Shown here: piece by piece, positions 54,601 through 63,341 of the stretch
Numbering within the stretch: position 1 is the first letter of the stretch
How the letters are laid out: each line of letters begins with the position of its first letter
Source of the DNA: Algoriphagus winogradskyi
Lineage (GTDB): Bacteria; Bacteroidota; Bacteroidia; Cytophagales; Cyclobacteriaceae
Direction of reading: 5' to 3'
Length of the DNA: 64,000 nucleotides
Assembly (NCBI RefSeq): GCF_900182815.1
Contig: NZ_FXUA01000005.1
Coordinates: 124,001 to 188,000 of the forward strand
Position numbers and translations under genes: made by a program
Notes under the pieces: generated by a model
Database searches by the model: none
Told to the model about the DNA's origin: nothing
Seen by the model: the letters and a program-made list of their open reading frames with translations, nothing else

Positions 54601-57600
54601 ACGTTGAACTATACGATTACGGTGGTAAACACTGGAAATGTTGCCTTGACCAATGTGGTTGTGAGCGACGTATTGCCAGACGGCAGTGCAGGAGTTCTTA
54701 CCCAGACGCAGGGTGACGACAGCGGGCCACTAGGCTTCGGTGAGACCTGGATCTATACGATCAGCTATGCAGCGGATCAGGCGGACATCGACTTGGGCGA
54801 AGACCTGGAGAACATTGCATCGGTAGTGACTACAGAGCTTCCGACACCACAGTCTGATAATGCGATCACTGAGATAGATCAGGATGCGAGCATTGCAATT
54901 GTGAAATCAGCTTCTGTAGATTCTGATGACGACTGCTATGATACTGATGACTTAGTAACCTACACTTTTGTGGTAACCAATACTGGAAATGTGACCTTGC
55001 AAAATGTGGTGATTGATGAAACTTACCACTTCACTGGAACAGGAACATTGGGTGCAGTAATGTTTGTAAGCAGTAGCATGAGTAGTTCAGAGGGTGTTTT
55101 GTTGCCAGGTGAGACGGCTACATACACTGTAGAATATATAATTACTCAAGAAGATACTGACACAAGGTTCATTAATAACCAAGCAGAGGTTACTGCTAAA
55201 TATGGTGATGGCTTGTCTGTAGATGATTTATCTGGTGATTCAATTGACACTGATAATGAAACTCAGGTTGATTTGTGTCAGAACCCATCTCTAGACGTTA
55301 CCAAAACACTTATATCTAATGACGATGAATTAGCTGGAGACTTAAGCTACGAAATCAAGGTTGAGAATGATGGCAATGTGACCTTGTACAATATCTATGT
55401 AGAAGATGAGACTACAGGTGATAATTGGACAATTGCTGAATTGGCTCCTGAAGGAGAAGCAACATTCACTGTGATTGTTACCATTACTCAGGAAATGATC
55501 GATGGTAAGTGTTATGAGAATACAGCATTTGCTGAGGCGAGAGAATACAATGACGAGCAATCTCAGCCAGGGTCTGAAAATCCAAGTGCAGAGTATATAG
55601 TGATAGCAAGAGACATGGATTCTGTAACAGAATGTTTCACACAAACTCCGGCTATTGCAATTGTTAAATCTGCAGAGGTTAGAAGTGACGATGATTGCTA
55701 CGACACTGGAGATACGGTTATTTATACTTTCCTAGTGACAAACACAGGAAATGTAACTCTAGAGAATGTTGATGTAAATGAGACTAGCTTCACTGGTTCA
55801 GGAACATTCGGCGCTATCACATTTGTGAGCAGCAGCATGACTAGTACTGAAGGAATGTTGAAGCCAGGTGAGACAGCTACTTATGAGGTGACTCAAGCGG
55901 ATACTGATCTTGGTTATATCAACAATCAAGCAGAGGCAACTGGTATGTTCGGTGAACAAACTGTAAATGATCTATCAGGTGATAGCAACGATGATGATAA
56001 TGAAACTCAGGTTGATCTATGTCAGCAACCAGCTATTGCAATTGTTAAATCTGCAGAGGTTAGAAGTGATGATGATTGCTACGACACTGGAGATACGGTT
56101 ATTTATACTTTCCTAGTGACAAACACAGGAAATGTAACTCTAGAGAATGTTGATGTAAATGAGACTAGCTTTACAGGATCAGGATCATTAGGAGCTATCA
56201 CATTTGTGAGTAGCAGCATGACTAGTACTGAAGGAATGTTGAAGCCAGGTGAGACAGCTACTTATACAGCTACTTATGAGGTGACTCAAGCGGATACAGA
56301 TCTTGGTTATATCAACAATCAGGCAGAGGCAACCGGAATGATCGGAGAACAAACTGTAAATGATCTTTCAGGTGATAGTAACGATGTTGATAACGAAACT
56401 CAGGTTGATCTATGTCAGCAACCAGCTATCCAGATTGTGAAATCAGATAACGGAGCTGTAGTAGATGCAGCAGGCGATGTAATTACTTATACATTAACAG
56501 TTACGAACACTGGAAATGTGACCTTGACAGATGTGATGGTTACGGATCCATTGACAGGACTAGATCAAAATGTAGGAACATTGGCCCCTGGAGCATCTAA
56601 AGCTGTGAATACAGATTATGTGGTGACTCAAGGAGATATGGATGAAGGTTCAATCTTGAATACTGCGCTTACGACAGGAGACGCTCCTGGAGATAATGAT
56701 CCAAGTGATGATGATCAGGTTGAAACACCTGTTATCCAGATACCAGCTATCCAGATTGTGAAATCAGATAATGGTGCTGAAGTTGATGCAGCAGGCGATG
56801 TGATTACTTATACATTGACTGTTACGAACACAGGAAATGTGACCTTGACAGATGTGATGGTTACTGATCCATTGACAGGACTTGATCAAAATGTCGGAAC
56901 ATTGGCCCCTGGAGCATTTACAGCTGTGAATACAGATTATGTGGTGACTCAGGCGGATGTAGACGCTGGTTCAGTATTGAATACAGCATTGACGACGGGT
57001 GATGGCCCTTCCGAGGATGATCCAAGTGATGAGGATGAGGTTGAAACACCAGTAATCCAAACTCCAGCTATCCAAATTGTAAAAACAGATAATGGAGCTG
57101 AAGTTGATGCAGCAGGCGATGTAATTACTTATACATTAACTGTTACGAATATTGGTAATGTGACCTTGACAAATGTGATGGTTACGGATCCATTGACAGG
57201 ACTTGATCAAAATGTCGGAAAATTGGCACCTGGAACATCCACAGCTGTGAATACAGATTATGTGGTGACCCAGTCAGATGTAGACGCTGGTTCAGTATTG
57301 AATACTGCTCTTACTAGAGGAGATAGTCCTGATGATGAAACTCCGACAGACGAAACGGAAGAGACCACACCAATAGTCCCTATGCCTTCTATTACATTGG
57401 ACAAATCAGTTGATGTAAGTTCGGTAAGCAAAGAAGGAGTGGTATTGAACTATACTCTATTGGTGAAAAACACGGGTAATGTAACACTTACAAGTGGTGA
57501 GCTGAAAGATCCTAAAACAGGATTGGAACTAGGTTCACTCACGCTGGCTCCAGGAGAAGAAAGAAGCTTCCAGACCACCTACACAGTGACTTTGGAAGAC

Positions 57601-59841
57601 ATACTTAGCGGAGAACCTATTCTGAATGTAGCCACAGTGAAAGCGGTCCATGAAAATTCAGGTACTCCAGTGGAAGCAGAAGATAATGCGGTTGTTACTG
57701 TAGATCTGACTGCAGGCATTCAAATAGACAAGACAGCTGATAAAACGGTAGTCTATGAAATTGGAGAAGTAATAACCTACACTATCACAGTGACCAATAC
57801 GGGAACAGCACCATTGGTAAATGTGGAAGTAAATGATCCAATGACAAATTTCTCTGAAACAATCACGATGTTGCTACCAGAAGAGGAGGTTGAGTTTACC
57901 ACTACCTACACTGTGACAGCCTCTGATATTGCGAAGCAGGAAAGCTTAATCAATGTTGCGATAGTTACAGCGACAAATCCTGTTGATCCTGATAGTCCAA
58001 TTACGGAAGAGGATGATCATGTAGTGGAAATTGGTTGTATCGATGGTACGCTTATCACAGGCATCATTTACAACAATGAAACGGGTGAGCCATTGGCTGG
58101 TGTGCCAGTTACTTTGGTTCCACAAGAGTCAACCCCTGGTGATATCCTGATATTAGTGACAGGTGCAGATGGTCGATATACATTTAAAGATTTCGCTCCT
58201 GGTCAATACCTGGTACAAGTACAGGATGCAAACTTGAATGGTGCTAGAGGATTGTATCCAGTAGAAAGTTCCTTGTTCTTTACTTTCATTGAGAATTGTA
58301 AGTATCAAACACATGACTTCGGCTACGAAACCTATGACGGAATTGTTCTTGGAGACTTTGTATGGTTTGACTTGAACGGCGATGGAATACAGAACGAATG
58401 GTTCGATGCAAATAACGATGATCAGGTAACTAAGAATCCTATTAATGGTACTCCTATAAGTATTAGAGAATGGGAATGGTTTGATCTAAATGGTGATGGT
58501 AGATATGATGGTCCTGAGAATGAAGGCGAATTGAATAAGGCTGGATTCGGTAATGATCAAAGTGCAAATATCATTGTCACTGGACCTAACGGCTACACTG
58601 ATGATGTAATTATCGGTATCCTTGGATACTGGAGATCTAGACCAGATGCCGGGCTAGGAGACTATACAGCAACTATTGAAGTTGATGAATTCTTAAGTCA
58701 GCAAGCTGTATTCATTAGAGATACAGGTTTGATCAAGATCTTACCAGATCCAGGTGCTAGAACACAGGGTATCAATGAAGGTATCAGATTTGAAACGAGA
58801 TGTGGTGTAACGACTGATAACTCTCATACAAGAACTGCCACCGCATCTGAAGTTGTATTCCTTGATATGGACTTCGGAATCAGATGTCTGGAAGCTGAAG
58901 TGAGAATTATTGCAAATGATGACGACTTTGGTACTTACTTCTTAAGCTATGGCGGATTGTTAGGAAATATCCTAGATAACGATCTGCTTGAAGGTCAGCG
59001 TCCTGATCCTGCTGATGTGGACTTTGAATTCACAGAACTTGACGGAATCGTAGGTCTATTGATCGATGAAAATGGAGAGTTGAGCTTGATCCCAGGAGTG
59101 AATGAAGCAAGAGAATATACATTGAAGTATACTCTTCGTGAAACAGCATTCCCAGATAACCAAGATGATGCCTTAGTTGTATTCAGATTGATGAATGATG
59201 AAGTGGATCTTGGAGTAACCAAAACATCCTTTGAGGCTGAAATATTTGAAGGTGACGAATTTGAGTATGAGATCGTCATCACCAATGGAGATACGCCGGC
59301 GACGAATGTGGTTGTGACAGATAACCTTCCTGCTGGGGTGACTTACATCAGTAACACTGTAACCGCAAATAGTACAAATGCTACGGTTAGTGATAATGTG
59401 TCAGGAAGTGCCATTACTTGGACAATTCCTGCACTGGAAGCTGGAGCTACCATCACTATAAGAGTTAAGGTGAAAGCAGTAACACCGGGTACAATTACTA
59501 ATACAGTGATTATTGGATCTGATGAAGATGATACTGATGATTCTAATAATCAGGATGACGATGTGAATACAATTAAGCCATTCCACATACCAAATGTGAT
59601 CACTCCTAATAATGACGGAGATAACGATACTTTTGAAATTGAAGGAATTAATATATTTGTAAGCACCGAGATAACTATCTTTAACAGATATGGTGACCAT
59701 GTTCTAGAGCAGAAGAATTATAAGAATGATTGGAATGCTCCTGGTCAGACAGCTGGCACCTACTTCTACATACTAAAAGGTGTAGACACTAGTGGTAAAG
59801 AACATGAGTACAAAGGTTGGATACAGGTAATTAAAGACTAA
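51640..59841 (+). CDS. Giant repetitive adhesin with T9SS type B sorting domain
   Basis: A 2733-residue secreted surface protein. Layout: long signal region (1-52, hydrophobic 29-46); PKD domain (about 220-290, with YSWNFGDGN); SprB-like repeat (about 305-385, SAGTYSVIVTDDRGCT); choice-of-anchor-A domain (about 583-844); DUF11-type beta units, about a dozen, from about 470 to 2130; a carboxypeptidase-like/SdrD_B part (about 2130-2450, DLNGDGIQNEWFD); a last DUF11 (about 2520-2640); and a type B C-terminal sorting domain from about 2647, with FHIPNVITPNNDGDNDTFEI and ending WIQVIKD. The T9SS and PorP/SprF context say it is exported and displayed on the surface for adhesion or gliding. No catalytic site was recognised. 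Confidence 0.93.
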   Translation: MDSTSNCQFSSRPQTSGFFERGKFQKSSLGLIAFISFFIFGLFLGSSESIAQSTVPGTIVGSTPLNINPNSPPACPQNNMRVTGLEFRDQNGNVIDPNNLNEPLGTPITGTIFATFAVNGQGYNPYIQYDLLINNQLITSKSLCVVSQNAGGQTINISNGQKLRIDNFTWNYGDKVEVKNFYLTWTTGNASASDKTCSADLGNSQCYFSAPGFIVNTPLVANFNAVTSCENLNVSFTNLTTGGDPAISATYSWNFGDGNSSTSANTSHTYLSTGTFTVTLTSTKSGVVKTISKDVVLYPALGASGIKADDDCSDNNTGSIDLSVSGGLAPFVYSWSTTNGSGLVAGVEDQTGLSAGTYSVIVTDDRGCTVTKEFTIIKPNQAPTPSGDDAVVCEGSSVLGYNITADPGYSLIFYDSNDPNASPIVGTPTVDPSSSGTGTFSVWVSQTKAGECESERVEVSIQVVNCGISIVKQGEFKGEGECTVVGDPILYTFLVTNLGDITLQNVEVTELTFSGTNGVPTLTFVNSSQGSPAGTLKAGEIAAYTATYYVSQEDILAGKVENQAKVTADAGTLDLEDISGSGFNFNEWNLIVRNNVTNSSEVEGSSLIGGNLSGTSNYSIVSPTASNGAGLMLGGDLLSGSIQINAGGDFYIGGSSAGGTVNLNGGAQYSTTEIPALVSEAFAQANALSAYLAALTSTGSIDGGGNMTSPTTTNVNGEELAIYSVTQASINGLGQLNLNFGTADVVIINFDASGNGGTASLSAPPNLIGAFTGSQRKIIWNFVNTTQVNVNNSFEGMLLAPNANLIHSGGQINGNVIVDNISSMSAEIHDYIFNANVTNLGQSGESGLTVVYLCQNPSLTITKTVDQESINAPATLNYTITVVNTGNVALTNVVVSDVLPDGSAGVLTQTQGDDSGPLGFGETWIYTISYAADQADIDLGEDLENIASVVTTELPTPQSDNAITEITAEPALTITKTVDQESINAPATLNYTITVVNTGNVALTNVVVSDVLPDGSAGVLTQTQGDDSGPLGFGETWIYTISYAADQADIDLGEDLENIASVVTTELPTPQSDNAITEIDQDASIAIVKSASVDSDDDCYDTDDLVTYTFVVTNTGNVTLQNVVIDETYHFTGTGTLGAVMFVSSSMSSSEGVLLPGETATYTVEYIITQEDTDTRFINNQAEVTAKYGDGLSVDDLSGDSIDTDNETQVDLCQNPSLDVTKTLISNDDELAGDLSYEIKVENDGNVTLYNIYVEDETTGDNWTIAELAPEGEATFTVIVTITQEMIDGKCYENTAFAEAREYNDEQSQPGSENPSAEYIVIARDMDSVTECFTQTPAIAIVKSAEVRSDDDCYDTGDTVIYTFLVTNTGNVTLENVDVNETSFTGSGTFGAITFVSSSMTSTEGMLKPGETATYEVTQADTDLGYINNQAEATGMFGEQTVNDLSGDSNDDDNETQVDLCQQPAIAIVKSAEVRSDDDCYDTGDTVIYTFLVTNTGNVTLENVDVNETSFTGSGSLGAITFVSSSMTSTEGMLKPGETATYTATYEVTQADTDLGYINNQAEATGMIGEQTVNDLSGDSNDVDNETQVDLCQQPAIQIVKSDNGAVVDAAGDVITYTLTVTNTGNVTLTDVMVTDPLTGLDQNVGTLAPGASKAVNTDYVVTQGDMDEGSILNTALTTGDAPGDNDPSDDDQVETPVIQIPAIQIVKSDNGAEVDAAGDVITYTLTVTNTGNVTLTDVMVTDPLTGLDQNVGTLAPGAFTAVNTDYVVTQADVDAGSVLNTALTTGDGPSEDDPSDEDEVETPVIQTPAIQIVKTDNGAEVDAAGDVITYTLTVTNIGNVTLTNVMVTDPLTGLDQNVGKLAPGTSTAVNTDYVVTQSDVDAGSVLNTALTRGDSPDDETPTDETEETTPIVPMPSITLDKSVDVSSVSKEGVVLNYTLLVKNTGNVTLTSGELKDPKTGLELGSLTLAPGEERSFQTTYTVTLEDILSGEPILNVATVKAVHENSGTPVEAEDNAVVTVDLTAGIQIDKTADKTVVYEIGEVITYTITVTNTGTAPLVNVEVNDPMTNFSETITMLLPEEEVEFTTTYTVTASDIAKQESLINVAIVTATNPVDPDSPITEEDDHVVEIGCIDGTLITGIIYNNETGEPLAGVPVTLVPQESTPGDILILVTGADGRYTFKDFAPGQYLVQVQDANLNGARGLYPVESSLFFTFIENCKYQTHDFGYETYDGIVLGDFVWFDLNGDGIQNEWFDANNDDQVTKNPINGTPISIREWEWFDLNGDGRYDGPENEGELNKAGFGNDQSANIIVTGPNGYTDDVIIGILGYWRSRPDAGLGDYTATIEVDEFLSQQAVFIRDTGLIKILPDPGARTQGINEGIRFETRCGVTTDNSHTRTATASEVVFLDMDFGIRCLEAEVRIIANDDDFGTYFLSYGGLLGNILDNDLLEGQRPDPADVDFEFTELDGIVGLLIDENGELSLIPGVNEAREYTLKYTLRETAFPDNQDDALVVFRLMNDEVDLGVTKTSFEAEIFEGDEFEYEIVITNGDTPATNVVVTDNLPAGVTYISNTVTANSTNATVSDNVSGSAITWTIPALEAGATITIRVKVKAVTPGTITNTVIIGSDEDDTDDSNNQDDDVNTIKPFHIPNVITPNNDGDNDTFEIEGINIFVSTEITIFNRYGDHVLEQKNYKNDWNAPGQTAGTYFYILKGVDTSGKEHEYKGWIQVIKD
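54214..54875 (+). repeat. Perfect 323-bp tandem repeat inside the adhesin
   Basis: Bases 54214-54536 and 54553-54875 look identical by eye, at a period of 339 bases (113 codons), so reading frame is kept. Each encodes one DUF11-type unit (ITKTVDQESINAPATLNYTI onwards). The wording of these codons is richer in G and C than the rest of the gene. Confidence 0.9.
55651..56424 (+). repeat. Tandem DUF11 unit pair with a 12-base length difference
   Basis: The first unit (55651-56031, 381 bases) and the second (56032-56424, 393 bases) are nearly identical. They differ by one 12-base ACAGCTACTTAT copy (present once at 55873, twice at 56254). Confidence 0.88.
56422..57384 (+). repeat. Three 321-bp tandem DUF11 units
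   Basis: Three units of exactly 321 bases (107 codons) begin at 56422, 56743 and 57064. They share most of the wording (AIQIVK, DAAGDVITYTLTVTN, VMVTDPLTGLDQNVG) with scattered substitutions, thus are older than the perfect pair. Confidence 0.9.
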
Positions 59842-59877
59842 TCATTGGTCTACGGACAGGAAGAAAATAGATAGCAT

Positions 59878-60852
59878 ATGAAAACTACTTTTAAAATCAT
59901 TGGAATGACCTTTCTGGTGGCCATACTGGCCACCGGGGGGACTTTTGGGCAGCAGCTTCCGCAGTTCAGCCAGTATATCTTTAACGGGTTACATATTAAT
60001 CCAGGGTATGCAGGCTATAAACAGGAGGGCTACATTCAGTCTACTTACCGCAGCCAGTGGGTTAATTTCCCTGGGGCTCCCGAGACCTTCACAGTTACAG
60101 CAGATTTGTCTGCTAACGAAGGTTCAATGGGATTCGGGGTATCGTTTCTGAGTGATAACTTAGGGCCGACAAAAACCACAGGAGGCTTGTTGACCTATGC
60201 TTATCGTATACAAACAGGAGCAAATAGTCAATTAGGACTAGGAGTCAGTGCAGGGTTTTCACAATATTCCATTGATGGAAGCATGCTCGATCCTAATGAC
60301 TATCCTGATAGCGAAATTCCTGACGGAAGAATCAATCTAACCGCACCTAACCTCAACACAGGGTTGTTTTTCAACACCAAAAAGTTCTATGCAGGTTTCA
60401 GTGTATACAATATGATTGGTAAGAAGTCACTGGAGAAAGAAGATGTTGCCTTAGCCTATCATGATTTTCACTATTATTTAACCGCAGGAGCACTGTTTGA
60501 TTTGGGCAAAACTGTCAAATTCAAGCCAAGCTTCTTAATTAAGGAAGTCAAAGGAGCTCCTACCAACTATGATATCAATGCGATGTTTTTATTCGCTGAG
60601 AGGATTTGGGTAGGAGGGTCTTACAGAAGTAATATCAAGATCTGGAATGATAATTTGCAAGAGAATCTAAACAGTCGAAATGCAGTTGCGGCGATTGTTG
60701 AGATCTACGCTACCAAGCGTTTAAGATTAGGTTATGCTTATGACCATAACCTCAATGTGCTTAGCAACTACAGAAATAACTCTCATGAGCTATCTGTAGG
60801 TTACTATATCACTCCAAAAACAGCAGTAATGAAAAACCAAAGATGGTTCTGA
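59878..60852 (+). CDS. T9SS PorP/SprF-family membrane protein
   Basis: A 324-residue outer-membrane barrel of the PorP/SprF family. Signal peptide about 1-25 (TFGQ), then QLPQFSQYIFNGLHINPGYAGYK, which is the typical start of the family, and a C-terminal SVGYYITPKTA strand. SprF-like proteins assist secretion or anchoring of specific SprB-like type B substrates. It is 36 bases downstream of the adhesin, so it is probably its dedicated partner. Confidence 0.95.
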   Translation: MKTTFKIIGMTFLVAILATGGTFGQQLPQFSQYIFNGLHINPGYAGYKQEGYIQSTYRSQWVNFPGAPETFTVTADLSANEGSMGFGVSFLSDNLGPTKTTGGLLTYAYRIQTGANSQLGLGVSAGFSQYSIDGSMLDPNDYPDSEIPDGRINLTAPNLNTGLFFNTKKFYAGFSVYNMIGKKSLEKEDVALAYHDFHYYLTAGALFDLGKTVKFKPSFLIKEVKGAPTNYDINAMFLFAERIWVGGSYRSNIKIWNDNLQENLNSRNAVAAIVEIYATKRLRLGYAYDHNLNVLSNYRNNSHELSVGYYITPKTAVMKNQRWF

Positions 60853-60854
60853 TT

Positions 60855-63260
60855 ATGAAAAAGACATTTACAATACTCAGTATTACCGCAGCCATGATCT
60901 TTGGATCAGTTGGAGTTACAGAAGCGCAGAAAAGCAAAATCCGATATGCCGACAAGCAGATGGAGTTGATGAACTACACCCATGCTTTGGAAGTGTATGA
61001 GCAGTCCTATGCTAATAAGCCAAATTATGAAACTGCTAAAAAAGTAGCTGGTGCAGAGGATATCATCCGTGATTATGACAAGTCTTATGAGTGGTGGAAG
61101 ACTACAGTAGGATATGATGAAGCGACTAATTCTGATTATGCACAGTTCCTTAGAGCTGCTCAATTAACAGATAATTTTGAAGAGGCAGTAAGTATCATAG
61201 AAGCTAAAGGAGTATCGGCAGATAGTTTGGACGTTGCTAAATTATTGACGCTTCAGAGTAAGAGAAAGGTTAAGTTAGAACCTGCTGAAGGTTTAAATTC
61301 TACAGGTTCGGATTTTGATTTGGCTGTAGATTCAAATGGAAATAAATATTTCGTTTCGGATCGAGGAGGAATTTATCCTAGTGAAATGCCAAGCTTAAGG
61401 TTTGATGCTAAGAATAAGTACTTCAGTGATGAAAAAAGTGATTATACAGATCGCGAATATTTTTCAGTTTACAAGCAAGATACTACCGGAAATGTAACTG
61501 AGCTTGTTTCAAATGTGCCAGGAACATACAACTTCTCTGATCCAAGCTATGATAAGGGACAGGGTATTCTTTTCTACTCTATCACAAGAGATATTAAAAA
61601 AATTAAGAAGAGAGATGATATTGTTGTTCAGCCAGAGATTTACTATAGCAAATTGAATGAAGATGGAACGATGGAAGGTTTCTACCCAGTTCCCTTCAAC
61701 GATTCTATTAAATACGCTGTAATGAACCCCTATGTAGATGAGGAAGCTAAGAGGTTGTATTTCACTTCCGATATGCCAGGTGGTATGGGTGGAACGGATT
61801 TGTACTATGCTACCTATGATGCTGACATGACATTTGGAGATCCTGTTAATTTAGGGTCTACCATCAATACTTCGGGTAATGAATCACATGCTTTCAGAAA
61901 AGATGATAAGTTTTATTTCAGCTCAACTGGACATCCAGGTGTTGGGGGAATGGATGTGTTTCAGTCTGATTACACTGCTACCCAATTTAGCAATGTGCAA
62001 AATATGGGAATGCCTATTAATTCCCTAGCTGATGATTTTGCATATCGTGAAGTGTTAAATGAAAAAGGTAAGGAGGAAGTATATCTTTCTTCTAATAGAA
62101 AAGGTGGACAAGGCCTCGATGATATATACACTATCCAAGATGTTTATAAGCAATTCCTAGCTAGAGTAATTGATTGTGAAGGTTTGGTCATCACGGATAG
62201 TTACATGGCTACCTTAAGAGATAAAACTCAAAATGGTAATGTGCAGACTACTAGAGGAGCTACTGGTGAGCTTCTAGCCGAACTGGAGCCAGATAGTGAC
62301 TTTGGAATTGTAATTTCGAAGCCAGGATACTTCAGCGTGACTGACGAGAGTATTACAACGAAGGGTTTTGAAGGAGATACGGTGAAAAGGGAGTATACTT
62401 TAATCGCTATTCCTTACCAATTGCCAGTATATGTTGATATAGTTTATTATGATTTGGATAAGTTTAAAATTAGAGATGATGCAAAACCAGCTCTTGATAA
62501 ACTAGGGGAGATGATGAACAAATATCCATTCCTGGATTTACTTGTTGCTTCTCATACTGACTCAAGAGCAAGCGATGAGTATAACATTATCCTTTCTAAT
62601 AACCGAGCAAAAGCGGTGACTGAGTACATGGCGCAGCATAATATCTCTGCCGATAGAATCAGACTAGAATGGTTCGGTGAGCAGGAATTGGTGAATGATT
62701 GTGGAAATGGTAAGCCATGTAATGAAGTGGATCATCAAATGAATAGAAGATCAGAGTTGATCCTTGAAGCCTTCCCGGACCCGAGTAAGCAGTACGAAAT
62801 TCCTGAGAGCTTTAAAGACCTAAATTTCTGCGATCCAGAAACTCTTTTTGAAGATATACAAAAAGAGCTTGCAGCGATTCCGACAATCTACTTTGACTTT
62901 GATAAATCAATGTTGAGATCAGTGCATAAGAAGGAGCTAGAACGTACAGCGATTATGTTGAAGCGTATGCCAAACTTAATGTTATACATAGAAGGGCATA
63001 CTGATCAAAGAGGTTCTGACGAATACAACAAACCGCTATCAGAGCGTAGAGCCGATGTGGTTAAGAAATATTTAATTCAGAGAGGAATCGAAGACAATAG
63101 AATGGAAGAGACATGGTTTGGAGAGACTAAACCAGTCAATGATTGTAATTCTATCAGCTGTACAGAAGCGATGCACCAGTTGAATAGACGCACCGAACTT
63201 AGGGTAGGAAAAACCTCCTTCACCTATACAGGGAGGAAGAAGAAAGTTGATACGTTGTAA
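60855..63260 (+). CDS. OmpA-family protein with PD40-like repeats and two OmpA domains
   Basis: An 801-residue exported protein from the ATG at 60855 (an upstream ATG at 60843 overlaps the preceding gene by ten bases). Signal peptide about 1-25. The N-terminal part has TPR-like helices, followed by WD40/PD40-like beta-propeller repeats (LYFTSDMPGGMGGTDLYYA, and YFSSTGHPGVGGMDVF), a carboxypeptidase-like linker, and two tandem OmpA-C peptidoglycan-binding domains (ASHTDSRASDEYN; EGHTDQRGSDEYN). It resembles PorE-type T9SS accessory proteins that tie the machinery to peptidoglycan. A terminator follows. Confidence 0.92.
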   Translation: MKKTFTILSITAAMIFGSVGVTEAQKSKIRYADKQMELMNYTHALEVYEQSYANKPNYETAKKVAGAEDIIRDYDKSYEWWKTTVGYDEATNSDYAQFLRAAQLTDNFEEAVSIIEAKGVSADSLDVAKLLTLQSKRKVKLEPAEGLNSTGSDFDLAVDSNGNKYFVSDRGGIYPSEMPSLRFDAKNKYFSDEKSDYTDREYFSVYKQDTTGNVTELVSNVPGTYNFSDPSYDKGQGILFYSITRDIKKIKKRDDIVVQPEIYYSKLNEDGTMEGFYPVPFNDSIKYAVMNPYVDEEAKRLYFTSDMPGGMGGTDLYYATYDADMTFGDPVNLGSTINTSGNESHAFRKDDKFYFSSTGHPGVGGMDVFQSDYTATQFSNVQNMGMPINSLADDFAYREVLNEKGKEEVYLSSNRKGGQGLDDIYTIQDVYKQFLARVIDCEGLVITDSYMATLRDKTQNGNVQTTRGATGELLAELEPDSDFGIVISKPGYFSVTDESITTKGFEGDTVKREYTLIAIPYQLPVYVDIVYYDLDKFKIRDDAKPALDKLGEMMNKYPFLDLLVASHTDSRASDEYNIILSNNRAKAVTEYMAQHNISADRIRLEWFGEQELVNDCGNGKPCNEVDHQMNRRSELILEAFPDPSKQYEIPESFKDLNFCDPETLFEDIQKELAAIPTIYFDFDKSMLRSVHKKELERTAIMLKRMPNLMLYIEGHTDQRGSDEYNKPLSERRADVVKKYLIQRGIEDNRMEETWFGETKPVNDCNSISCTEAMHQLNRRTELRVGKTSFTYTGRKKKVDTL

Positions 63261-63288
63261 TACGTGATTGATGTGAATAGTAACCTGT

Positions 63289-63321
63289 AAAAAGAGTCCC
63301 GCATTTGTGGGACTCTTTTTT
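63289..63321. terminator. Bidirectional terminator after the adhesin operon
   Basis: AAAAAGAGTCCC pairs with GGGACTCTTTTT around an eight-base loop, with A and T tracts. It lies between the OmpA gene and the convergent barrel gene. Confidence 0.9.
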
Positions 63322-63341
63322 GTTGTACAACTCTGTATGGG

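Noticed and set aside
54214..57384. Adhesin tandem repeats as a CRISPR array or mobile element
   Set aside because: The repeats are long, in frame and encode DUF11 protein units. There are no short direct repeats with unique spacers, and no transposase or terminal inverted repeats.
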